Under the pieces are notes generated by a model. The model was given only the letters and a program-made list of their open reading frames with translations, was not told the DNA's origin and ran no database searches. From Clytia hemisphaerica (taxonomy: Eukaryota > Cnidaria > Hydrozoa > Leptothecata > Clytiidae), in the NCBI GenBank assembly GCA_902728285.1, contig CACVBU010001207.1:325352-389351 (forward strand): a DNA stretch of 64,000 bases, given 5' to 3'. Positions 34,424-44,719 of this stretch are shown here, one piece after another. How positions within the stretch are numbered: the first letter of the stretch is position 1; each line of letters opens with the position of its first letter. The position numbers were made by a program, and so were the translations under genes.

Positions 34424-34659
34424 ACTACCCCATTTTCTCAGTTCACTAGGAGTAAGAAAATACCCCATCATCATAACTTAATTCCAATAGATTTCATTTT
34501 AGAGAAGATTTATTTAAAAAAAATCCTCAATTAGGGAAGTATCAATCAACTTCGATTCAGATTTTTGTTGGAAAATATTAATCCAAGTTTCAATTCAATT
34601 TAATGTCTATAAATGATATTAAATAGGCTGCAGTATGCTCTGAGAAAAACTTTTTATGA

Positions 34660-34880
34660 AGTTGAACTATCGTTAGGGCTACAATGCTGAAAATGAAAAA
34701 CCTACATTCTCGGGGTTTAATACATTCTCGGGGTCAGGTGCTACATTTTTACTTTTTTCCAACAGGTGAAAATTTGCTGATGACATCGCTTTTTGGATGT
34801 TGTCACCAAAGTTTTTTTCTTCCTTGAAGTTTGTGTCGTGATGGAGAATATCTGTACCAAAAAAGGCTGGGGCCAATAGG
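34660..34880. repeat. Dispersed repeat, inverted relative of 60030-60240
   Basis: Read on the minus strand, the order GGxACAGAxxTTCTCCAT, CACxAA then TGATGxCATC and a TTTTCCACC-like stretch matches 60125-60240. An ACATTCTCGGGGT word is duplicated at 34703 and 34724. Confidence 0.55.
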
Positions 34881-34934
34881 GTTAAAGTATATTCTTATGA
34901 AAAGCATGTAAAATGCGTTTTTCGCTAGCTTAGG

Positions 34935-35085
34935 GAATATATTAATGTGAGAATAAATTAATGCGGTATTTAATAAATGCGGGATTAATTAATGCGAATT
35001 TGGCCCTAATTCGCAATATTTAATCCGCAATTCCTAAAATTGTGTAATTCGCATTAATATAATCCGCATTTTTGTTAATTCTGCT
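34935..35085. repeat. Palindromic repeat with TTAATGCGGATT motif
   Basis: TTAATGCGG, AATGCGGGATTAATTAATGC and then inverted AATTCGCA, TTAATCCGC, AATTCGCATTAAT, AATCCGCAT. The two halves are roughly inverted, so this is another short-motif palindromic element. The stretch 35086-35447 has no recognisable gene. Confidence 0.65.
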
Positions 35086-35447
35086 GTCATTTCAAATGTC
35101 CAGAGTACGAGGTAATCTTTGGATGTCTCAGCCAATCAAAAGTTTATTTACTCGGCGTTTGTTTGTGACTTTAGGGAATTGGTGTATTAATTGACCTAGC
35201 GCGCATCAGATAGAATTGCATAACTACCCGGACAAAAATGGTGTAGAGAAGATATTTTGCGCAGAGGTCCAGGAACATATCAGGAATCACCAAAAATCCA
35301 AGCCCCAGGAACACCCTCAAATTCATAAGGATGGACATGGTACTTTTTAATACAATTATTAATGAAGATACATCCTTAACTGTTCTTAATTTCTAAGACT
35401 TACAACCTTTCAACCTTTATACCTTGTTTCAACGATGAAAACTCAAA

Positions 35448-35720
35448 TACACGTTTTTTTTTTATATAAGAATGGTGTAAATCCATTTCATCATGGATAT
35501 TCTTAACTTTTATGGGAAAATCATCCTAAAATATTCTTACAACATTCTTAGGTTATGATCCTAATTGACAATTTATAATTTAAAATGGTCTAAAAATGGC
35601 ATTCTTAGCTTGACTAGCAAAATTCTATGATGGTGATATTCTTAGCATATTCTTAATTTTTTGGCCATTTTCATCATGGACATTCTTATAAAGTGTATTC
35701 TTATATAAAAAAAGCGTGTA
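35448..35720. mobile_element. TATAAGAA-family MITE, full copy
   Basis: TACACGTTTTTTTTTTATAT at the left and the inverted end ATAAAAAAAGCGTGTA at the right, TA at both edges. ATTCTTAAxTTTT words repeat inside, and the halves are near-mirror images (TCATGGATATTCTTAAC against TTCTTAATTTTTTGGCC-TCATGGACATTC). Confidence 0.85.
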
Positions 35721-35890
35721 CAGGCTGAAACTGTTTTTATTCACTGGCATTTTTGAGCCTTATTATTCTCATAAAAATGTTCGAATAGAATGCGTGTCTT
35801 TCTTAGAAAATTAGAAAATCAAAAATTAAAAATCAGAAATTGAAAGTGATTTTCGAAATTCATTACAGTATGTTTGCCTACGTACTTTTT

Positions 35891-36150
35891 AGTCGGACAA
35901 AATTTCATGTACCATGTGTGTGTGTCAGTGACATGGAAAGATAACCAAGTCCCGTGTGGACAAGTGTGCTTTCCAAGAACAGGCTCTCATCTCAGATAAA
36001 TGCAATATTTGATTTAAAAATCAAAAATCAAGAATTGGTTTGAAATTTGATTTTTAATTTATGAGAGATAATTGAAAATCAATTTTCTTCTGAAATTCGA
36101 TTTGATTTTAAATCAAAAATCAAATGATACTTTCGGGTCACGGATTTCTT
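35891..36150. repeat. Inverted copy of 18886-19131
   Basis: From AGTCGGACAAAATTTCATG to GATACTTTCGGGTCACGGAT, the reverse complement of the earlier copy. Confidence 0.85.
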
Positions 36151-36154
36151 TTGC

Positions 36155-37725
36155 AGCTTAATTTAGTTTTGGGTTCTATAAATACATTATGGCATAAATT
36201 TCACGCTGGAGCAATTTCCTTTACGTAATATCTAACTCTTCGGATACTCTTTGGTCTTTGTCTGGCCTTTTCTATTTGACTACACTCTTTTTTTATAAGA
36301 ACAATTTCAAAAGAAGGCTGGAAATTGGCCTAAATCTAAGAACATATTACGAACCCGGGGGGGGGGGGCTAGGGCAAGGTGGGTTACTGGGATGCTCCGC
36401 TGGTTAGGATACCTTTTTTAACCTCCACGAGTCCCAGGTAGGGCCGCAAAAACACCAAATAAAAATCAGTCCCTCGTAGGGTGCCTATTTTTGGAAAATT
36501 TGGGGAAAAAGTAGAAAATTTTGGAATTTTAGTCCCTTTCAGGTACTTTTTTCGCAAATTTCGAGTCCCACGTAGGGTCAGCGGCACCCCCGTCGGTCGA
36601 CAAGGGTATACCCCCCCCCCCGGATTAAGAAAAATGTGAGCCTCAGATTCAGATTTTAAAAAGGTACTGACTTTAGCGATTTTTTTTATTAGAACCTATA
36701 ATTCGTGAGTCTGGATGGCTTATTTACTCTCGCCACTTCCATTTCAGCTCTTAATGAAGTAAACGCGTGTGTAATCGATACATTAAGAGAAAAATTAGAC
36801 TACAAAGAAGAGACTGAATAAAATTGTCGTATGTTCCTTTGTCTTCTTGTAACTGGTTGTAAATCATTTCAACTTTTCAATTTTTTCATCCGAGACGTTT
36901 TGTTTACAAATTGGTTTGTTTTGTCAAAATTCAATTCTTCACGACAAAATTTAGATTTTAAAATATGTTTTCAATTTTCAATACAAAAGTTTATATTAAA
37001 AATCAAAGATGATACTGGAAATTTTCAGTTCATTTCGGGCAGAAAAAAAATAAAATTGAAAACTTTCAAAATTCAATTTTCAATTTTTTTGACTCGAAAT
37101 TGAAAATTGAAAATTACCATCGAAATTCAATTTTTTGACAGAAATGTCGTCAAAAATTGATTGAACGGAACATGCTGCATGGTGCATGCTTCGTTCATTC
37201 AATTTTTGACGCATTTTTGGTCAAAAATGAATTTCGATGGCAATGTCAATTCAATTTTCGAGTTAAAAAATTGAAAATTGAATTTTGATTGCTAGTTTCA
37301 ATTTTCGTTTTTTTATTGCCAGAAACTTCCAGTATCATCTTTGATTTTCTAATATAAACTTCTTGTATTGAAAATTGAAAAATATTTTTTAAATACGAAA
37401 ATTGTGTCTGAAAATTGAAATTGACAAACCAAACAATTTTTTATCACGCTTGCTTTTCCACGAAAACAGATGCTCACAAAGTAGTGTTTCATCGTTTTTA
37501 TTGTCATTTGTTGCTGTCTAGTTTCCAGGTCTTTTCAGCTAATTTAGTTTTGGGTTCTATAATACATTAGGCATAAATTTCACGCTGGAGCAATTTCCTT
37601 TCGTATATCGAACTCTTCGATACTTGGTTTTGTTGCCTTTTCTATTTGACACACTCTTTTTATAAAACATTCAAAAAGGCTGGAAATTGGCCTAAATCAA
37701 GAACATATTAAGACCCGGGGGGGGG
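36155..37725. repeat. Second copy of the 17430-18870 complex, with many single-base deletions
   Basis: Direct copy of the earlier complex, including a G-rich element at 36355-36623, then the AATTGAAA arms, then the start of another period at 37535. Compared with 17639-18870, from about 36440 onward it lacks single bases at many places (for example CCAAAATAGAAAAT becomes CCAAATAAAAAT, and GGTAGTACCCCC becomes GGTATACCCCC) and rarely gains any. The pattern is typical of an unpolished assembly stretch. Confidence 0.8.
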
Positions 37726-37802
37726 NNNNNNNNNNNNNNNNNNNNNNNNNNNNNNNNNNNNNNNNNNNNNNNNNNNNNNNNNNNNNNNNNNNNNNNNNNN
37801 NN
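37726..37802. other. Assembly gap (run of N)
   Basis: 77 Ns directly after a G homopolymer, inside a tandemly repeated complex. The true gap length is probably unknown. Confidence 0.98.
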
Positions 37803-38130
37803 TATCCGAGACGTTTTTTTTACAAATTGGTTTGGTTTTGTCAAATTCAATTCTTCACGACAAAATTTCAGTATTTGAAAATATTATTTTCAATTTTCAA
37901 TACAAAAAGTTTATATTAGAAGATCAAAGATGATACTGGAAATTTCAGTTCATTTCTGGCAGAAATAAAAATAAAATTGAAACTTTCAATCAAAATTCAA
38001 TTTTCAATTTTTTAACTCGAAAATTGAAAATTGAAAATTACCATCGAAATTCAATTTTTTGACCAGAAATGTCGTCAAAAATTGATTGAACGCAACATGC
38101 CTGCATGCTGCATGCCTGAAGCTAGATATT
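37803..38130. repeat. AATTGAAA arm after the gap
   Basis: Matches 18195-18500 cleanly, without the single-base losses seen before the gap, and ends at ATTGATTGAACGCAACATGC. Confidence 0.85.
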
Positions 38131-38857
38131 CTCTCAGTAATTTGAACTCTTCTCTTTTATTTGAATATCACGAAATAATGATATCGCAAAAAACGCAAAA
38201 ACTTATATGGCGTCATAATGGACTACTTCATGAAAACTAAAAATTGAATTTCTCAACAATGGTTCATCCAATTCCCTAAAGATGTATCTCACTAAAGTCG
38301 ATCCTTCGAAGAAAATGATTATTTCAAAAAAAGCAGAAATAAGCAAAAAAACTAAAAATCCTAGTTTTTGCTGATATAATTTAGTTGACGTCAGAATTTT
38401 GAAAAGACTTTGTTGAGATACATATAGGGTTAAAGTTTTTAGGGGATTTGATAAATCATCAGTTTTTGCGGTTTTTCGTAGCAAAAAAATCAGTTGGTTA
38501 GTGAGGAAGGGGAGGGGAACAGTCGTAGGGTACTAATCCATAGAGGTCATAGAGTACTGACCTTGGTTTCCAGAAAAATCTATCTTAGGTACCACTTCCC
38601 CCCTTTTTGTACCTGGAAAAAGGAACCCCATTCGGAAGCCGTCTACCAAGGAAAATAATTGGTAAAATTTCCATCCTGATTTGCCAAAATTGATAAATTT
38701 TCCCATTTCACCCATAATACACCAAAATTTACAGGGCCTGTTTTTTAATAAACCAAACTTTTTGAACACGTTTTTCTTGATTTTAGCGAGTTTTAGCAGC
38801 GCAACTGGATCTCAGTTCAGCCTTCCTAAAATCGAATTTTGTTCATATTTACCAAAG
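38131..38857. other. Gene-free stretch
   Basis: Two small minus-strand ORFs but no exon-like structure. 38560-38640 has C-rich words (ACCACTTCCCCCC) that could be another worn element. Confidence 0.35.
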
Positions 38858-39963
38858 AAACACCCCTGCCTTTGTGACCCAGTGGGATCCACCCCAGTGA
38901 AAAATATTCCCAAAAATCGCCCATTCTTTCACCCCAGTAGATAAATCACTCACCCCACTGGAATAATGTAGCTGAAAATGACCCCATTGAAAGATACGAT
39001 GAATCCACACATACCCCACTCAAAATTTTATGATTTTGACGTACCCCAGTAGAATTCTCAGATCAAAAGGTTCACCCCAATAGAATCTCCCCTTCGCTCG
39101 CAATCAAAACTGTATAATTATCCATATCACCGCCTCGTCAAAAGTAGTAGCAAGTTATGATCTAAACAGATGGTCCTAGAATATATCCAATATGTATGAA
39201 AAGTCCTTATCTTTAATAAAAAGGCAAGAGCAAAATGTTTTTCCGTTTTTCAGTAAAGCTTTTCTCAAAAAATAGGTCAGTCGTGGGTCGATCATTCAAG
39301 CTCGTAAATCAGAAGCGAAAATAATGATGACCTTCAGGTAGGCTTGATGACTAGAGAAAAATTGATGAATATGCAAGTTGCTGGGTTAATAAAAATGAAG
39401 CATGAAAACTTTGATAGGACACAAATAAATTAGTTGAAATTGTTTTTATTTTTATTTTTCAAAGTTGCAAAATTCGTAATAAAGGAGTGATTTTAGCCTA
39501 CACAAGAGAGTCAAAAATCAAAAATTTCCCTCGTCCACGCAAACCATGGTTGCGCCTCCTTAATCACTACATCTTTTTGAAATTAAGTTTATATAGTCTC
39601 CATTACTTTCAGAGAAATGTCCTTACATACTCCACTTTTACTTTGTCCAAAGAACATACAAGTATGAGTATATGAGAAAATCCTTTGAATTTATGCAGTT
39701 AATTCTAGTCAGTAGGGCAAAGTCTCCCGATGGAGAGATAATCCTGCATCAAACTCTGTGGAGATACTGGCTGCGTGAATTCGCGTAAAAACATTCTTCC
39801 TTGGAAAAGCTTATGAAAAATTTTCAAAGTATAATATTTTAAAGTTTTGTCGGTCAGTTTTAAAATCATTCGGTCAAAAGTTGATAAATGAATTTATATT
39901 TATCGGTCCTTTCATTCATATTTGCCAAAACCTTTGCACCGAGTCCCTGAGGCAGGGGTGTTA
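38858..39963. mobile_element. CACCCCTG-family TIR element, about 1.1 kb
   Basis: Left end ACACCCCTGCCTTTGTGACC, right end GAGTCCCTGAGGCAGGGGTGTTA, imperfect inverted copies. 38880-39090 carries at least seven ACCCCAGTxGAA units. The remainder to 39900 is unrelated and non-coding, perhaps a passenger or later insertion. Confidence 0.75.
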
Positions 39964-40250
39964 CCATGGCTACAAGTACTATTCTACAATTATGATAAAC
40001 CTCTCCTATTCTCCCTGACGAATAAAGTAACTTTTTAATGGCTGTGAATATGGTAAGAAATGAATTATAATTCCTTGATAATACAAGCTACTGATTGCTA
40101 CTGATGTATTATGAGAACTCAGCATTTAACTCAATAAATAGTCTGTTCAAATGTTTGAAATCCCTGAGATATTATTGTCAATAACGTTTTTTATGTTTCC
40201 ATAGAAACAAGGTTTAAATAGATTATCTTTTAAATGAGGCATTGCTTTTA

Positions 40251-40642
40251 CATAGTTTGCACCCCCCCCTTTTTAATAGGGGGGATGCCAACTTTCTGGA
40301 GGGCCTTTGTAGGGGGGGTACCGAGATCTGCCGAAAAAACTAGGGGGGATGGGAATGTAGGGGGGGATCAAATAAAAAAGGGGGGGGTTTGGAAATTTTG
40401 GTCAATTTTCTAATCAAATACAAATTGTCACAGTTATTTTCTGTCATTGTTGGCTCGTGACTATAATACTTCATACTCTTTCTTGTTGATAATTTTGCTG
40501 GTAGGTGGGAAAGCGAGTTTCCTTCGAAACGGATTTTCTGTAAAAAAAAGGGGGGATAAGATTTCATTACAAAAGGGGGGGATGGGTATATAGGGGGGGA
40601 TGAAATAAACCTAGGGGGGTTCATACCCCTCTGCAAACTATG
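40251..40642. mobile_element. TIR element with AGGGGGGGAT runs
   Basis: CATAGTTTGCA at the left and the exact inverted TGCAAACTATG at the right; CTTTTA flanks both sides and may extend to 7-8 bp of TSD. The interior holds about ten runs of six to eight Gs, most as AGGGGGGGAT, mainly on this strand. The minus-strand ORF across it is an artefact. Confidence 0.85.
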
Positions 40643-41003
40643 CTTTTAGCTATATCTTTTCTCCTTGAATTTTTTTGTACAGATTACAGTTTTATGAAAA
40701 TATATTTTTATATAAATATAAAAAGCGTTTATACCAAATCATTGTACGAATAGTTATCGCCAACATTAAAATATGAGCAATTTGATCGGCTAAAAACGCG
40801 TACATAAAGTGTACAAATACTTCAGCATAAGGGGTCTGGTAAGACAGAGATAATATTTTGTACATTTTTATGATTTGATCTTTTTTATATTATAAAACAA
40901 TAAAAAAAACCACCAACTATCACTGAATTTTTCATTATTCCATGAAAGATTTTAGTTTTTGTGCATTTTCGAATACTAATTTTTCCTCTATTTTAATTTT
41001 CAG

Positions 41004-41069
41004 GGTTAAACCCTTCCAGGCTCAAGGCTCAAGCAAAATCGATCAAGAACAACCGAAGTCGATTCAAAG
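41004..41069 (+). other. Possible 66-bp exon
   Basis: A good acceptor (TATTTTAATTTTCAG, ending at 41003) and donor (AAAG-GTATTC at 41070) enclose 66 bases open in two frames. No flanking exons were found and no protein family is recognised, so it may be chance. Confidence 0.2.
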
Positions 41070-41479
41070 GTATTCTTGAAAAAATATTCCTATCTTGGAG
41101 TTTTTTTGTGTATAGACAGTTTTCTGTATCCGTGTCAAGATCATACTTTTAAATTCCCATTTTCCTTATTTACAAATAAAATTACAAAAAACAAGCTAGA
41201 TGCTGAATGGACCTACCTGATGATGAAAGTTAGATAGCAATGCGAGGAGAAAAATAAAAAAAATCAGTTGGAAAATATAGCGTTTAGCGAAAATGCATAA
41301 CGCAATAAATTCATCATTGATTGTTGATGGGGGGAGGGGGGAGAGTAGACTAGCAAGCGTCTGTCTTTCCTTGGACACAGGAACGCGGGAATAGTGCTTA
41401 TAATAAAGAGTTCTTATAAAAAATAGAAATTGCAGCGGGAGAGTGGTTTGGAAATATTCAGTGAACATATAGAAAAATA

Positions 41480-42600
41480 GATCCTATTGCAAGTTTAATC
41501 TGCAGCAAAATACAGCGACGTGGTTTACAGCGAAATTTCATAAAAAGATATAAAGCACAGCTCGAGAAATTCAAGAAATACTGTCTTTCCAGCGAAAATA
41601 GGTTGTTCCGGCGGTTTTTGAATAGTTCCGGCTTCAAAAATCAATTTGTTTGAAAATTGAAACATGCTTGATGCATGGTGGGCATTGCTATTAATAATGT
41701 TTTGAATGAAAAAACAACCAATTATAAGAAAAAAATCCGATGAAAATCCAGAAAAACGGCGAATTCCGGCATATTTCCGGCATTTTCGGCGGAAAAAAAT
41801 GTTTTTCGAAAATCGGGCTCCGTTATATTTTAGGCATTGCCATTTTGCATCATCGTGCAAAAAATCAGAAAAAAATAATCAGTCAACATTGAGAAAAGCT
41901 ATATTTTCTCATTTGGTTGAAGGGAATTTCCCCAAAATACGAAAATCCGTTTTTTAAGGCGAATAAGAATTTTCCGGAAAAAACCACTTCAGCCATTCTT
42001 TAGAGAATCTTGCCCTCCAACTTTGTACAAAAAATCAGAAAAAAGTAATGACAGGATTTTGCACAAAGTCCAAAAAACCCTATTTTTAGGTAGTTTTTAG
42101 CCCAAATTTGCCCAAATATATTTTTTTCGAAAATCGGGCTCCGTCACATTTTAGGCATTGCCATTTCGCATCATTGTGCAAAAATTCAGAAAAAAATAAT
42201 GAGTCAACATTGAGAAAAGCTACATTTTCTTATTTGGTTGAAGGAAATTTCCCCAAAATACGAAAATCCGTTTTTTAAGGCAAATAAGAATTTTCCGCGA
42301 AAAACCACTTCAGCCATTCTTTAGAGAATTTTGCCCTCCATCTTTGTACAAAAAATCAGAAAAAAGTAATGACAGGATATTGCACAAAGTCTAAAAAACC
42401 CTATTTTTAGGTAGTTTTTGGCCCAAATTTGCCCGAATAAATTTTTCTCAAAAATCGGGCTCCGTCACATTTTGGGCATTACCATTTTGCATCATTGTGC
42501 CAAAAATAAAAAAAAACTAATGAGCTAATCCTGAGAAAAGCTTGTAACAGACGGACGAACGAACGAGCGAACGGACATGGGTTAATTTATAGGACCTCCA
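41480..42600. repeat. Tandem repeat, 321-bp unit (GGGCTCCGTCACATTTT family)
   Basis: The landmark GAAAATCGGGCTCCGT occurs at about 41808, 42129 and 42450, giving a period of 321 bp, with high similarity between units. The array ends with GACGGACGAACGAACGAGCG and TTTATAGGACCTCCACCGG near 42550-42605. The same end occurs at 25885-25935. Confidence 0.85.
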
Positions 42601-43220
42601 CCGGGGTACCCGGAGGTAGGTACAAAAAGTATTGGATTTGTCGTTTGTTTACTTTTTTCATCATTTTTTTATAATTAATTTCGCATAGCGAAAGTATTAC
42701 GATAGGCTTTTGTTGGGTACTTACCGAAGAGGGTACTAACCGAAGAGGGTACTTACCCTTGGTACCCGTTGTCATAGGTACCAAAATCCCCATTTAGTAC
42801 TTTGTTATAAACTTTTTTGGGGAAAAGGGGACCCCCTTTTTAATATTATCTTTTTTTTAAATAAAGGGAATGCTTACTTGTTTATAAGCCGGTTTTTGAG
42901 AAAAACATGGGTACATCACCCTGGAATAAAACCTTGTAATACCCAACAGTCAAGTTCACCTCACCAAAATGTTTGAGAGTTTTTCTGCGACAATCGAATT
43001 TTTCAAAATCAGAATATAACGAAAGTAATAGTGCTGAATTGGCAAAGTTCTTGCCTAATTCACCTAGCACCCAAAACTTAAATTCAGCACCAGGTACTAG
43101 CTTAAAACAAGAGATATATACCCATCCCCACCGCCCCCGCCCTGAATGTAGTACCAGGTACTTACTTGAACTTGATATTCATACATTGGCACCCGGCTAT
43201 TGGTTAGTACCCTGCAGCTG
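42601..43220. repeat. GGTACC/GGGTACTTACC motif region
   Basis: Scattered GGTACC, GGGTACTTACC and ACCAGGTACT words in both orientations (42606, 42716, 42735, 42750, 42765, 42777, then 43093, 43153, 43209). It reads as one or two worn short-motif elements. The 155-codon plus-strand ORF from 42973 has no recognisable domain. Confidence 0.5.
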
Positions 43221-43867
43221 TACACAAGACTTCCAAAGATCCCCGATGAAAAGTAATAGATCCCTTAGAAATACGACACCTTTGTATCTTGAATCAACGA
43301 GCAAAATCATTTCCAGAAGAAATAAAAAGGCTATAAATTTTGAAAGAACTCCGAACTATATAGCAGTTTTACATTCAGGAGGGCAATATCATCAAATAGA
43401 AAATTTTCTAGAAAGGTCAGAAAATATAAGTGAAAAATGAAGATGGGAAAAGAATCTCCCTGTATGATTGTGCTATGATCACCAATGATCAGCTGCAAAT
43501 TATACTGAGACAAACTTTAAAATGATTTTCGCTGAATTTATGCACACATATATAGTCCATCACCCCAATTTTGGGAAGTGATATATTAGTACTTAAATGT
43601 ACCATTTTGACCATAGAGACCAACCGAGTTTAGTCTATTGAGAATTGTTGATTTGAATTAAGCAATACATTTTATGAATTCTGAAAAATGACAAAGATTG
43701 CTAATTTTTGAAAGCATCTAGTGAGGACCTTTTCTTAAATATCTCTTCCCCAAGCATAGTCTTATCATTTCTACCAAAGTTTTAATCTCAGACTGTCTTC
43801 CCTATAGAATTTGATCTGACTCCACAATTTCAAGAGTTAAAATTTTGATCATGTTTTCCAAAGCCTT

Positions 43868-44120
43868 TAAGGAATTGGATATCTGTTTTCCTCTCCTAGA
43901 AATCTTTATCTTTTTCTCCCGGGCTTTTTGGAAACAGATATATCTATTTCCCAGAAATTTCTCCTAGAAATATTGATCCGTTCTCCAATGATGACGTCAT
44001 CCGCTGAAGCGGGGAAGCAGATGATTGTAAGGAAATCGTCCTTCGTAAAAATTCTAATCTGTTTACCACTTTTTCGAGTAAAAGCTATCATTTGGAAGGG
44101 GAGAACAGATATCTTGGGGA
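43868..44120. mobile_element. Palindromic element, GATATCTGTT termini
   Basis: GGATATCTGTTTTCCTCTCC at the left and GGGGAGAACAGATATCTTGG at the right are imperfect inverted copies. Inner words (ATATCTATTTCCC, CTCCTAGAAAT, CCGTTCTCC) reiterate the terminus. A TGACGTCA palindrome lies near the centre. Confidence 0.6.
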
Positions 44121-44190
44121 AACAGGCTTATTGACTCCTTCTGAATTTTGGTCCCAAAAACGTCAGTAAATGTCATATCATTCTCAAAAG

Positions 44191-44527
44191 TACTCTTGTC
44201 TCCCGAATAGACGTTCCCCCGCTAATTGTTAAGAGAAAAAAATCCATCCCCCGCTGTTATTAAGATCCTCCCGCAATTTGAATAATTTAATATTTTACTA
44301 CCGTGTAGATAGACCTTAAACTTGTTAAATTTTTCCTTTTTGTTAGTATTGGTTTTTATTTTACGTGTTCATCTGTTAAAATTTCTTTTTTGTTGTTGAA
44401 ATTGATATCAGTTAAAGAATTCTGTCTTCAAATTACCCCCCCTCTTATTCCATCCCCCGCTTATTAGAATTTAGAAAATTTTTCCTACCCCCCTGCTTAT
44501 TCCCCGTCTATTCGGGAGACAAGAGTA
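44191..44527. mobile_element. 337-bp element with perfect 23-bp TIRs
   Basis: TACTCTTGTCTCCCGAATAG (plus ACG) at the left is repeated exactly inverted at 44505-44527. TA at each edge fits a TA target. The interior carries CCCCCGCTAATT, CCCCCGCTGTTATT, CCCCTCTTATT, CCCCCGCTTATT and CCCCCTGCTTATT, variants of one unit that resembles the TIR. A worn relative is at 50570-50710. It lies about 190 bp before the splice acceptor of the HEPN gene. Confidence 0.9.
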
Positions 44528-44719
44528 TTTAGTTTTTCTTCCAACAAGTTATTATAGGAACAAGAGCACGAGAGTAAATTTCTTGGACCATAACACCAGT
44601 CTGTAAAATACCCACAAATGGGCGTGACTGAGTTAAAATAATGAAAGCTAAGTAGAATATTAAGGAAATTCATTCTTAACGATTTGGTGGGCAGAGGTTT
44701 TTCTTTCTTTACATTACAG

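Noticed and set aside
34129..34449. 106-codon plus-strand ORF
   Set aside because: Over half of it is the right part of a CACCCCTG-family element.
42973..43440. 155-codon plus-strand ORF
   Set aside because: No domain, overlaps GGTACC-motif repeats, and has no exon-like signals.
44684..44719. Upstream start for the HEPN protein at 44684
   Set aside because: That codon is TTG and the stretch is a pyrimidine tract plus acceptor AG; the first real ATG is 44720.
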